The notes beneath the pieces were generated by a model that saw only the letters and a program-made list of their open reading frames with translations, ran no database searches and had not been told where the DNA came from. Both the position numbers and the translations under genes were made by a program. This document shows, in pieces, positions 53,297-62,422 of a stretch of 64,000 nt of DNA. Source of the stretch: Paenibacillus phyllosphaerae (GTDB lineage: Bacteria > Bacillota > Bacilli > Paenibacillales > Paenibacillaceae); NCBI RefSeq assembly GCF_014192105.1, contig NZ_JACHXK010000018.1:62001-126000 (forward strand), given 5' to 3'. Within the stretch, counting starts at the first letter, position 1, and every line of letters begins with the position of its first letter.

Positions 53297-53651
53297 GATC
53301 ATCGGAGAGATAAATATTTGTGGCCACGGAGAACCAGCGCCGCGACTATGCTAGCAAGGCAATAAGATTCTTTGAGCAGTTGTGCATAGGGAAGCGAGTT
53401 GGAAATGGATAAAGTGTAGAAATCCTCCGGCTTTCAGAAGATAAAATGGGATTTTCATCAATTGGCCAAATTTGATTTCAGACCCAAAATCAGCGCAAAG
53501 GCAGTCAAAAACAACATATTGTCCGCTTGTCATGAAGAATTGTCAAAGCCGCTTGAGCCGTGAAGTTAAGCGGTTTCAAGCGAATGCGGAAACGACATAT
53601 TTACATGCCTTACAAGCTCGCCTATCGTTAAGGTCAGGAAGGGGAGATTGT
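53297..53651. other. Gap before the third importer: promoter region, no supported gene
   Basis: No frame here has both a good ribosome binding site and recognisable sequence. AGCCGCTT near 53547 and AAGCGGTTT near 53568 form an inverted repeat about 80 bases before the importer start that could be an operator or attenuator. A cre-like match overlapping it has two mismatches. Confidence 0.4.
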
Positions 53652-54617
53652 ATGCGGGAAACGAATGCCGGCCTATCAGGCGGCGCAGCGACGGCCCACC
53701 GACATATGGGGAACCGGACGCTATGGAAGCGAATCGTACGGAACTGGGAATTGTACATTCTTATTGCACCTGCGTTTTTCTACTTTCTCATTTTCTGCTA
53801 CGGACCGATGTACGGCATCCAGATTGCCTTCAAGAATTACATACCTACCAAAGGGGTGATGGGAAGCCCTTGGATCGGCTTCGATCACTTCGAACGCTTC
53901 TTTCATTCCTATTATTTCTGGGATCTGATCTGGAACACGCTGAGCATCAGCTTATACGAGCTGGCAATCGGCTTCCCGATTCCGATCATCCTGGCGCTGG
54001 CCTTCAACGAAGTACGGCAAGGGTTCTTCAAAAAGATGGCTCAGACGGTCACGTATGCGCCGCACTTCATATCCGTCGTCGTCATGGCAGGGATGATCAT
54101 CACCTTTCTGTCGCCCTCCACGGGTATGGTGGTACGGCTCGTCGAGGCACTCGGTTTCGACAGTCCGGCATTCCTGACCGATCCCCGTTGGTTCAAGACG
54201 ATGTACGTATTTTCGGGCGTGTGGCAAAGTGCGGGCTGGGGGACGATCATCTACTTGGCCGCCCTGGCTGGCGTAGATCCAAGTCTGCACGAAGCGGCAG
54301 TCATCGACGGGGCTTCGCGCTTCCAGCGCGTACGCCATATTAACATCCCCGTGCTGGTACCGACGATGACCATTCTCTTGATTTTGAACATGGGCAGCTT
54401 GTTCGGCGTCGGGTTTGAGAAGATATTATTGCTTCAAAATCCGCTCAATATGGAAGCCTCCGACGTCATCTCAACCTTCGTCTACCGCTCCGGTCTCGAG
54501 GACGCCCAGTACAGCTTCTCGACGGCGATCGGCTTGTTCAACTCCGTCGTCAATGCGGCACTCCTGCTGCTCGTGAACGGAATCGTTCGCCGAACGAGCG
54601 AGAACAGTTTGTGGTAG
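53652..54617 (+). CDS. LplB-type sugar ABC permease of the third importer
   Basis: 321 residues with about six membrane helices, the LplB motif FKNYIPTKGVMGSPWIGFDHFERFF and EAA loop EAAVIDGASRFQRVRHINIPV. GGAAGGGGAG lies before this ATG; the frame is open 180 bases upstream, but those residues are unlike any permease. First gene of an LplB-LplC-LplA operon that converges with its probable sensor-AraC regulator. Next to the transglutaminase/GH18 genes. Confidence 0.92.
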   Translation: MRETNAGLSGGAATAHRHMGNRTLWKRIVRNWELYILIAPAFFYFLIFCYGPMYGIQIAFKNYIPTKGVMGSPWIGFDHFERFFHSYYFWDLIWNTLSISLYELAIGFPIPIILALAFNEVRQGFFKKMAQTVTYAPHFISVVVMAGMIITFLSPSTGMVVRLVEALGFDSPAFLTDPRWFKTMYVFSGVWQSAGWGTIIYLAALAGVDPSLHEAAVIDGASRFQRVRHINIPVLVPTMTILLILNMGSLFGVGFEKILLLQNPLNMEASDVISTFVYRSGLEDAQYSFSTAIGLFNSVVNAALLLLVNGIVRRTSENSLW

Positions 54618-54627
54618 GAGGGTGCAC

Positions 54628-55536
54628 ATGACAAGCGGCATTAAAGAAACGCGGCGCGACCGAATCTTTTTAATCTGCAATTATGTATACGTTTTCTTAG
54701 CGTTCCTGATCGTGTTTTATCCCGTGGCGTATATCGTCAGCGCATCGATCAGCGATCCGAAGACCGTCGCATCCGGCGAAATGTGGCTGTGGCCAAAGGG
54801 CATCACGTTCGACGGGTACCAAAGGGTATTCGAGAATGCGAATATATGGAGGGGCTACGGTAACACGATTCTCTATACGCTGGTCGGCACGGTAGTCAAT
54901 TTGCTCGTCACGCTGCCAGCCGCCTATGCGCTCAGCCGGCGGGACTTCGTCGGACGCGGCTTCTTCACCGGCATGTTCATGGTGACCATGTTTTTCGGCG
55001 GCGGCCTTGTGCCAACGTATCTGCTCGTGAAAGGGCTAGGCATGGTCGATACGATGTGGGCACTGATCATTCCGTCAGCCGTCTCCATCTGGAACATTAT
55101 CGTCTCGCGTACGTTCTTCCAAAGCTCCATTCCAATCGAGCTTCAGGAGGCGGCACAGATCGACGGCTCTACGAACATGCATCTATTCGTGAGGATCGTG
55201 CTGCCTTTGTCGATGCCCATCATAGCCGTAATGGCGCTCTTTTATGGCGTAGGCAACTGGAACAGCTATTTCTCGGCGCTCATTTACTTGAATGATTCCG
55301 CCAAATACCCGCTTCAGCTTATCCTGCGCCAGATTCTGGTCCTGCAGGAGATGGGCGCTCAGGGCGGCGGGGCGATCGACGCCTCCACGGCTGCAGCGAT
55401 GAATACGAAGGCAGAGGTCGCGGCCTTGGTCAAATACGCCGTCATCATCGTGGCGACGGTACCGGTTATCCTGATTTATCCGTTCCTTCAGCGTTATTTC
55501 GTCCAAGGTGTTATGATTGGTTCCGTTAAGGGCTGA
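54628..55536 (+). CDS. LplC-type sugar ABC permease of the third importer
   Basis: 302 residues, about six membrane helices, EAA loop EAAQIDGSTNMHLFVRIVLPL and C-terminus YFVQGVMIGSVKG. AGGAGGG before this ATG gives better spacing than the GTG six bases upstream. It starts 10 bases after the LplB stop and forms the channel with that permease. Confidence 0.92.
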   Translation: MTSGIKETRRDRIFLICNYVYVFLAFLIVFYPVAYIVSASISDPKTVASGEMWLWPKGITFDGYQRVFENANIWRGYGNTILYTLVGTVVNLLVTLPAAYALSRRDFVGRGFFTGMFMVTMFFGGGLVPTYLLVKGLGMVDTMWALIIPSAVSIWNIIVSRTFFQSSIPIELQEAAQIDGSTNMHLFVRIVLPLSMPIIAVMALFYGVGNWNSYFSALIYLNDSAKYPLQLILRQILVLQEMGAQGGGAIDASTAAAMNTKAEVAALVKYAVIIVATVPVILIYPFLQRYFVQGVMIGSVKG

Positions 55537-55572
55537 TCGTTATCCATAACCAAATTAAAGGGAGAGGTTCGC

Positions 55573-57195
55573 ATGCAAAATCTTCGAAAAGCGTCATCCA
55601 TTTTGCTTTGTCTGACCCTGACCGCATCCATGTTGGCCGCTTGCAGCTCGACCAATAACGAAGAGAAGAACCAGCCGAACACGGAAGCGGGTACGGATAC
55701 CGGCAAGGAAGACACGGGGACGGAAGGCGTTAAGAAAGAAGGTTTCCCGATCGTGGAGGAACCGCTCACCCTTACGATGATGTCGCAGGATGCGGGGGTA
55801 GCGGACTGGAACACGATGCCGGTACTCCAAGAGATGGAGAAGTTATCCGGCATGAAGTTCAAATTTCAGCTCGCGCCGATCGACAGCTTCGCTTCCAAGA
55901 AGAACCTCGTCTTTGCAAGCGGCGACTTGCCAGACGTCTTCTATGCGGCTGATCTGAAACCGGCCGAGCAGGTTACTTACGGCTCGCAGGGCGTGCTTAT
56001 CCCGCTGGAGAAATACATCGATGAGGGCTACGCGCCCAACATCAAGAAAATATTCGACGACAATCCTGACATCCGCAAGTCGTTCACGACGCCGGACGGC
56101 CATATCTACGCATTGCCGTACATCGATCTCTCCGCGGTGTGGTACCGTTCGCCGATGTGGTACAACGGGAAATTCTTACAAGCCTTGAACGTCACAGAGC
56201 TGCCGAAGACGACCGAGGAGCTGTACAGCTTCTTAAAGCGCGTGAAAGAGGAAGATCCTAACGGTAACGGAAAAAAGGACGAAATTCCGCTCACCTCGGT
56301 CAAGCTAGACGATCTGCGTATGTATTTCTTCGGGTTCTGGGGCATGTACGATGAGGTCATTTATGCGGATAAAGAAGGCAAAGTGCATTATTCACCGCAG
56401 GAGGAAGGCTACAAAGGTTACCTGACGTTCATGAACCGGCTATGGAACGAAGAGCTGCTCGATCATGAGACATTCTCTCAAACGCCGGACCAGAAGAAGG
56501 CCAAAGGACAGAACAACCAAATTGGGGTATTCAACGATTACTTCCCGTACTTCACGCTTGGCGGTGAGCCAAGCGGCGATAATCCGCTCATGACTCCGGT
56601 TGCCAGCGAGATTACAGGGTCGCCCGTCTACGGCAAGCATCCAGGCATCTCTGCCAACGGCACGTTCGCGATCTCGAGCAATAACCCGAATCCGGAAGCA
56701 ACCATGCGCTGGGTCGATTACCTGTACGGCTACGAAGGCTCGACGCTCTTTAACCAAGGGCCGGAGAACCTGTTGTGGAAATACAAGAACAAAGACGCGC
56801 ACGAGAAGGAATGGCTGCCGGTTCCGGGAGGCGGCGACCGTGAGGAGTATCGCGGGAAGATTACCCCGAACTTCGGGATCCTCACGCCGGGAGTCAACTT
56901 GAGCGAGCTGAACAACGGGCTCAGAAGCGACTTCGATGCGTGGATTGACAAGGAAAACGCCGCGAAGCTGACACCGATTGGCAAGGCGCCGTTCCGCAAT
57001 GTCTATCTGACGACAGAGGAACAAAGCGAGGCGACGGCACTGCTGTCCGATCTCAATACCTATGTGCAGCAAATGGAAGCCAAGTTCGTCACGGGCCAGG
57101 AACCGCTAGCCAATTGGGACAAATACGTCGCGCAAATCAAGCAGATGGGCGGCGACCGGATTGCCGAGCTCTACCAAGGCGCATACGATCGATAA
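55573..57195 (+). CDS. LplA-type oligosaccharide-binding lipoprotein of the third importer
   Basis: 540 residues. Signal peptide with lipobox MLAAC (lipidated Cys24), a Asn/Glu/Thr-rich linker, then an LplA-like binding protein with DLPDVFYAADL-type substrate entry region, DPNGNGKKDEIPLT calcium-like loop, and a C-terminal MGGDRIAELYQGAYDR. GGGAGAGG precedes the ATG. It binds the saccharide outside the cell for the permeases upstream. A bidirectional terminator follows. Confidence 0.92.
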   Translation: MQNLRKASSILLCLTLTASMLAACSSTNNEEKNQPNTEAGTDTGKEDTGTEGVKKEGFPIVEEPLTLTMMSQDAGVADWNTMPVLQEMEKLSGMKFKFQLAPIDSFASKKNLVFASGDLPDVFYAADLKPAEQVTYGSQGVLIPLEKYIDEGYAPNIKKIFDDNPDIRKSFTTPDGHIYALPYIDLSAVWYRSPMWYNGKFLQALNVTELPKTTEELYSFLKRVKEEDPNGNGKKDEIPLTSVKLDDLRMYFFGFWGMYDEVIYADKEGKVHYSPQEEGYKGYLTFMNRLWNEELLDHETFSQTPDQKKAKGQNNQIGVFNDYFPYFTLGGEPSGDNPLMTPVASEITGSPVYGKHPGISANGTFAISSNNPNPEATMRWVDYLYGYEGSTLFNQGPENLLWKYKNKDAHEKEWLPVPGGGDREEYRGKITPNFGILTPGVNLSELNNGLRSDFDAWIDKENAAKLTPIGKAPFRNVYLTTEEQSEATALLSDLNTYVQQMEAKFVTGQEPLANWDKYVAQIKQMGGDRIAELYQGAYDR

Positions 57196-57228
57196 CCGAT
57201 AAGACAAACGAATAGCGGCAATGACAAA

Positions 57229-57275
57229 GGAAGCCAACCGATCGGACCCTCTAGGCCGGCAGTTGGCTTCCCTCG
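57229..57275. terminator. Bidirectional terminator between the third importer and its regulator gene
   Basis: GGAAGCCAAC (57229-57238) pairs with GTTGGCTTCC (57262-57271). It lies between convergent genes. Confidence 0.75.
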
Positions 57276-59576
57276 TTACTCGTCGTCTACATCCAGTACG
57301 GCCCCGGCACGAAAGCCTTGCCCGTGCATTTTTCGATACTGGCCTGGCGTGCACCCGGTTTCCTTCTTGAATTTGCGGATGAAATTCGGCGTGTCCAAGT
57401 AGCCTACCTTCACAATAATATCTTTGAGCGGATCACTAGTCGTTTCTAGCTGATGCTTGACCTGCTCCATCCGTTTCTTCCAGATGTACGTGAGGAAGTT
57501 AACGCCTGTCTTCTCCTTAAAGGATCGACTGAGATGGGAAGGCGAGATGCCAAACTCGAAAGCGATCGTCTCTAAGCTTAGATTCATATCGCAGTAGTGC
57601 GTGTCGATATAAGCGGCGATCCGTTCGATGACCGACTGCTCTTCCTTCTGGGTACGTTGCTCGACCTGCTTGCAGATCTTAGCGGCCAGCCGGAGGAGTC
57701 CTCGCTCGAGCTCATCCAGGGAGCTGCTGTAGAGCATGTTTGGCGCGATTCCTTGAACTAGGCTGTGATGCCCCAGCTCCGAGGCCGTCTTAAGCATGGT
57801 ATTGAGCAGGTCGGCCCCAATGCAGCGAACGAGCAATGCGGAGAGACCGGACGATTGCAGGTTTGATACAGCCTCTCGGATGATCTGGGCGGTTACGTCG
57901 TAACTTCCTTGCTTCAAGCTTTGCGACAGTTTCATCAGCGTGCCGCCCGGGATCCAGACATCCTGCTCCGACGCATAGGAAAGCTTCTCGAAATAAGTGA
58001 CGGTGCCATTGCCTGTCGATAGCCGCAGCTCAAAGGCCGAGCAAGCTTCGATAAAGGACTGGTTCAGCTGATCCGGGCTTGCATAGCAGGAGCCGACTCC
58101 GATGCTAGGGATGAAATCGAACGTCTCCAGCATCGTGCCGCGAACCGCTTCCACGATCCGGCTCACCTGCACGAAGGCATCTGCCTCATAGCCTTGATTG
58201 AAGCTGATGATGAGGCCGAATTGATCCGGCTGAGACAGCTCAACGCCGTAGCCGTAGGCGGCAAGCTCCGGAAATTCCAGCTGGGCGAGCATCTCGCTCC
58301 TTTCCCGGCGCGACCGCGGCTCGTCGTCATCGCTCAGCTGCCAGCCGAGCACCATGACAAAATGGTGTGAGCGATCAAACGCGAGATTGAACGCATCCAA
58401 CAGCTCCGGAGTCAGGCTCTGGGCATTACCGTACTTGAGCAGCAGCGACAGAAAGTGGTTCCGGGCGAACGGCTCCTGCAAATCGATCCTCGAGCTGTAC
58501 GTTTGCAGAGCGTTGCGTATATGGTCCAGCTCGTTGCCACCTTTCTTCGACGGTAATGGTTCGTTATTGGAGCGAGCGGCATGCGACTTGGACGCTGCGA
58601 ACTCCACCAGCATCGAAATCGGTTGATACTGGGCTCGCGCCAAGAGCACCGCAATCGCGGCGCCGGCAATGACCACGATGAAGAACAGCATCATGATGAA
58701 GCTGCGCACATGGAGCACGCTGCTGAAGAATTGGGCGCTCGGCATCATCGTTACGTAGCTAAAGCCATTATGATCCGACTTAACGGAGATGATGGAATGA
58801 GCTTTTCCGCCGATTTTCCGGTCATGAATGCCGGGAGAAAGCGAATCAAACAGCGAATGCAGTTCTGTGTCGCCCAGTTCTTCGCCTTGTCTGTTGCCGA
58901 CCAGGACTCGACCCTTGTTGTCAAGGATATAGGTCAGTCCCTTATAGTTGCCGAGAATCAAATCGATCAGGCTTGTTAACTCGGATTCCTTAATCAGATA
59001 CATGACCGTGCCGTGCGGATTCGGATTGTTGGGCGTAATCGGATTCAGGTAGGCGAGCATCGAATCTTGCCGCCCGTTTGGATTGCTGACCATGTCGGCC
59101 GGGCGCATCGTTGGGAACTTGGTCTCATTCAGATCCATGAAGAGCGTTTCCTTGTCCCAATTGCGGAAGAGGGTGTTCTTCGCAAATACCTCATAATTAT
59201 TCAAGCCAATGCTTGAGTAAATTTTCTGGTCGCCATGAAAATACAGGTACAGCTCGCCGATGATGGAGCTTGTTGCTTTGTATTGGTCGAGTGCCTGGAT
59301 GGCCTCACCGCTGGTGATGGGATCGTGCACCCGATAGGGAGTAAGGCGCTCGTCGTAAGAGATGCGGGAGGCGATCTCGCCAAGCTCCTTCATCCGCCCA
59401 TCGATGATGACCTTCGCTTGGGTCAACTGCGCTAGGGAAGACTGTTCAATTTCGGAGCGAAGATTCGTTACGGCGTTGCGGTAGACAAACAGGGTCAGAA
59501 ACAGCAAGGGGATCAGCAGGATAAACATGTAGGACGATATGTATTTGACGAAAAGCTTGGATTTAAAGTAGGTCAT
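57276..59576 (-). CDS. Membrane sensor AraC-family regulator of the third importer
   Basis: 766 residues. Helix about 10-32 (YISSYMFILLIPLLFLTLFVY), extracellular sensor to about 285, second helix (MMLFFIVVIAGAAIAVLLA), a cytoplasmic linker and a C-terminal AraC domain (IAFEFGISPSHLSRSFKEKTGV and KVGYLDTPNFIRKFKKETGCTPGQYRKMH). The start is uncertain: the best ribosome binding site, AAGGAGG, is about 14 bases before this ATG, while an ATG 39 bases upstream has no good site. It is divergent from the transglutaminase/GH18 operon and convergent with the importer, so it may regulate both. Confidence 0.85.
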   Translation of the reverse strand: MTYFKSKLFVKYISSYMFILLIPLLFLTLFVYRNAVTNLRSEIEQSSLAQLTQAKVIIDGRMKELGEIASRISYDERLTPYRVHDPITSGEAIQALDQYKATSSIIGELYLYFHGDQKIYSSIGLNNYEVFAKNTLFRNWDKETLFMDLNETKFPTMRPADMVSNPNGRQDSMLAYLNPITPNNPNPHGTVMYLIKESELTSLIDLILGNYKGLTYILDNKGRVLVGNRQGEELGDTELHSLFDSLSPGIHDRKIGGKAHSIISVKSDHNGFSYVTMMPSAQFFSSVLHVRSFIMMLFFIVVIAGAAIAVLLARAQYQPISMLVEFAASKSHAARSNNEPLPSKKGGNELDHIRNALQTYSSRIDLQEPFARNHFLSLLLKYGNAQSLTPELLDAFNLAFDRSHHFVMVLGWQLSDDDEPRSRRERSEMLAQLEFPELAAYGYGVELSQPDQFGLIISFNQGYEADAFVQVSRIVEAVRGTMLETFDFIPSIGVGSCYASPDQLNQSFIEACSAFELRLSTGNGTVTYFEKLSYASEQDVWIPGGTLMKLSQSLKQGSYDVTAQIIREAVSNLQSSGLSALLVRCIGADLLNTMLKTASELGHHSLVQGIAPNMLYSSSLDELERGLLRLAAKICKQVEQRTQKEEQSVIERIAAYIDTHYCDMNLSLETIAFEFGISPSHLSRSFKEKTGVNFLTYIWKKRMEQVKHQLETTSDPLKDIIVKVGYLDTPNFIRKFKKETGCTPGQYRKMHGQGFRAGAVLDVDDE

Positions 59577-59663
59577 TCTTATCCAGTCTGCCTCCTTTTC
59601 AATTCCATGCTGCATGAATGTTTACATGATACCAACAAAACGGCGGTTTGAACATAGCAGTAA

Positions 59664-59678
59664 AGGAAACGCTTCCAA
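59664..59678 (-). promoter_or_regulatory. cre site (CcpA) in the divergent regulator/transglutaminase promoter region
   Basis: Read on the minus strand, TTGGAAGCGTTTCCT matches the cre consensus at all positions; the plus-strand reading has one mismatch. It lies 88 bases upstream of the regulator start and 78 upstream of the transglutaminase gene and could repress either. Confidence 0.6.
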
Positions 59679-59755
59679 AATTAGAGTGACAACCGGGTGG
59701 ATCCACTTTTGAGCGAGAACAGGTTCAGGAAAACCGCGATTTCGGAGGGAAAGCT

Positions 59756-62422
59756 ATGGAGGGAGACGATCGTATGACCGCAAGCAAGTCCGCTGTATTC
59801 GGACTGGATACAACCGCTTTGGAGCGGACCGAGCGTAAATTCCGGATCAAAGCGGCGGCCGCTAAGGCTAGGGCGCAGGAACTGCTGGGCGTATTTGATG
59901 AGCCGCTGACCGAGGAAGAGTTGTGGGCAATGAAATACTTGTATGCGTATATGCCGATTAATGACATGGCCGACTATAATGGCGAATTATTCCTTAGTCA
60001 TGTCCGCCGGACGCTCGCGATTCGCCGTAAGATGCCCTGGGGGGCGCGCGTTCCGGATGGCCTCTTCCTGCATTTCGTTCTCCCTTACCGGGTCAATACG
60101 GAGAATATCGAGGACTCGCGCGGCATGCTGCACGATATGCTGGCTCCCCGCACGGCCTCGCTCTCTATGGCGGATGCTATCCTTGAGACGAATTATTGGT
60201 GCCACGAGAAGGCGACGTACATCGGCAGCGATCTGCGGACGATGTCGCCGCTTACGATGATCCGCAATGCACGCGGCCGTTGCGGCGAGGAATCGACGCT
60301 CGCGGTCGCGGCGCTGCGGAGTATCGGTATTCCTGCGAGGCAAGTTTACACTCCGCGCTGGGCACACTGCGACGATAATCATGCGTGGGTAGAAGCCTGG
60401 GCAGACGGGAACTGGTATTATTTCGGCGCATGCGAACCGGAGGCCCGACTCAATCAAGGGTGGTTCACTCCGCCTGCAAGGCGCGCCATGCTCGTCAATA
60501 CGCGAATTTTAGCCGACTATTCGGGCCCGGAGGACATTACGCTCGCCGCGGAATGGTTTACCGAGATCAATCTGCTAGAGAATTACGCGCAAGCGCGGAC
60601 GGTGACCGTCCGCGTGAAGAATGCGCAAGGCATGCCCGTTGTTGGAGCGGACGTGTATTTCGAACTCTATAATTTCGCGGAGTTCTATCCCATTGCCTCG
60701 CTCAAGACGAACGAACGGGGTGAAGCGGCATTCAAGAGCGGCTATGGCGATCTCGTTATCCGAGCGGTTCAAGGTGGCCAATGGGGGGAAACGAAGCGTG
60801 AAGGCGGTGCTATTACAACCGTAATCGAGATCGTGATCGACAGTAGCGAGCAGCCTTGCGATTCTCGGGATATCGAAATTGTACCGCCACCAGAGCTCGA
60901 AGGGGTGGAAGCAGAGCCAATAGATGGGAAGCAGATGGAGCGGCATAACCGGCGTCTGGAAGAGGGCAGCGCGATCAGAGCTGCTTATGAGGCGACGTTC
61001 CTTGGTGAAACGGAAGCGAGGCATCTCGCGCAGTCTAAGGGATTTTCAGAAGAACGGGTATGGAACCTGCTGCGCAAGGCGCGTGGAAACAGCCAAGAAA
61101 TCGCCGCCTTCCTGAGCGGGAGCGCCGCAAGTTATGGGGAGTGGCCGCTACGCCTTCTCGAGAGCTTGAATGAGAAAGATCTTGCGGATACGTTCACCCC
61201 AACATTAGACGATCATCTGTTCCAGTCGCTGGCGGTACGCGGCGAGCTGGCCGATGAGCTGTTCGTCCCTTACGTCCTGTGCCCTCGCGTGCTGCACGAG
61301 ATGATCGTGCCCTATAAGCGCTTCTTTCAGGAGGCGTTCGGAGGAGAGCAGCAAGTGACGTACCAGGCCGATCCCCAGGCCCTTGCCTCATGGCTGGGCG
61401 AAGCGTTCGAGCTGTGGGAAGATATGCCGAACCTAAAGGGCAAGGGCAATCCAGTGGGGGCGTATAAGCTGATGAAAGGTGATCCCATCACCCGAGCAAT
61501 CGTGTTCGTGTCGGCTTGTCGAAGCTTGGGCATTCCGGCGCGGCTGCATCCGAGCGAGCTGAAGCCGCAGTTTTGGCAGCGCGGTGGTTGGGAAGACGCA
61601 TGCTTCATGGGTGCGACTTTCCTAGAGGGTGCCTCTCCGAGCGAGACAGCTCAGGGATCGGGTCTGCTGCTCTTCCTTCGTGATCCTGCAGCCGATTCTT
61701 CCGCACCGGAGGCTTCCTATATGGAGAACTTTACCTTTGCCCGTCTGGAAAAAGGGATCTATAAAACGCTGCTATACCCGCACAGCACAAGCGATGTGTA
61801 TGAGCGGCCGTTCGAGGTAGAACCTGGCGCGTATCGGCTGACGACAGGCGTTCGCCACAAGGATGGCTCCGTGCTCGCAAGATGGACGTACTTCACGGTT
61901 CAAAAGGGCGAACGAACGGACGTAACGCTCACGTTTAGGCAGGATGCGGCAGCCATTCCTCGGTTGGGTACGTTGAATATGGCCGCCAAACTTACGGTGC
62001 CGGACGGGAGTGGTCAAACACTTGGAGAACTGGTCGGCATCCAATGCGCGATCGTGGCATGGATCGAGCCCGAGCGCGAGCCGACGAAGCATCTGCTGCG
62101 TGAGCTGGCGGAACTTGCGGAGCCGCTCGAGGAGCTATGCATGCCGGTCATTCTCATCATCGGCGACCGGGAATGGGTGTCTTCGCTTACGCACAGCGGA
62201 TTTCCCGGCTTGCCGTCACGCGTTCGATTTGTCCGAGATTCCACATTCGAGGCGCTGCCGTCGGTAAGCGAAGCGGGATATCCCTATCTCTTCGTCTTGG
62301 ATGGCGGGCACGCGATTCGCTATCGGTCTTCGGGGTATCGCATCGGAGCGGGGAAGGAAGCGCTCAGGATCCTGACTCTCATTACGGCCAATGGAGCTGA
62401 AGGAGGAAAGAGAGATGAATAA
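59756..62422 (+). CDS. Cytoplasmic protein with active and degenerate transglutaminase-fold domains and a thioredoxin-like C-terminus
   Basis: 888 residues, no signal peptide. A transglutaminase-like core (about 140-260) has Cys176 in GRCGEESTLAVAALRSIGIPAR, His209 in DDNHAWVEAW and an acidic partner near Glu228. A carboxypeptidase-regulatory-like beta domain follows (about 280-365; VTVRVKNAQGMPVVGADVYFELYN). A second related domain (about 540-640) keeps VFVSACRSLGIPARLHPSELK but has DPITRA where the Cys motif should be. The last 140 residues look thioredoxin-like without a CxxC. This fold includes peptide:N-glycanases and peptidases. GGAGGG precedes the ATG; an ATG at 59774 is also possible. 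Its stop overlaps the GH18 start. Confidence 0.75.
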   Translation: MEGDDRMTASKSAVFGLDTTALERTERKFRIKAAAAKARAQELLGVFDEPLTEEELWAMKYLYAYMPINDMADYNGELFLSHVRRTLAIRRKMPWGARVPDGLFLHFVLPYRVNTENIEDSRGMLHDMLAPRTASLSMADAILETNYWCHEKATYIGSDLRTMSPLTMIRNARGRCGEESTLAVAALRSIGIPARQVYTPRWAHCDDNHAWVEAWADGNWYYFGACEPEARLNQGWFTPPARRAMLVNTRILADYSGPEDITLAAEWFTEINLLENYAQARTVTVRVKNAQGMPVVGADVYFELYNFAEFYPIASLKTNERGEAAFKSGYGDLVIRAVQGGQWGETKREGGAITTVIEIVIDSSEQPCDSRDIEIVPPPELEGVEAEPIDGKQMERHNRRLEEGSAIRAAYEATFLGETEARHLAQSKGFSEERVWNLLRKARGNSQEIAAFLSGSAASYGEWPLRLLESLNEKDLADTFTPTLDDHLFQSLAVRGELADELFVPYVLCPRVLHEMIVPYKRFFQEAFGGEQQVTYQADPQALASWLGEAFELWEDMPNLKGKGNPVGAYKLMKGDPITRAIVFVSACRSLGIPARLHPSELKPQFWQRGGWEDACFMGATFLEGASPSETAQGSGLLLFLRDPAADSSAPEASYMENFTFARLEKGIYKTLLYPHSTSDVYERPFEVEPGAYRLTTGVRHKDGSVLARWTYFTVQKGERTDVTLTFRQDAAAIPRLGTLNMAAKLTVPDGSGQTLGELVGIQCAIVAWIEPEREPTKHLLRELAELAEPLEELCMPVILIIGDREWVSSLTHSGFPGLPSRVRFVRDSTFEALPSVSEAGYPYLFVLDGGHAIRYRSSGYRIGAGKEALRILTLITANGAEGGKRDE

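Noticed and set aside
53568-53582. cre-like sequence before the third importer
   Set aside because: Two mismatches to the consensus, including a fixed C; not better than chance in this composition.
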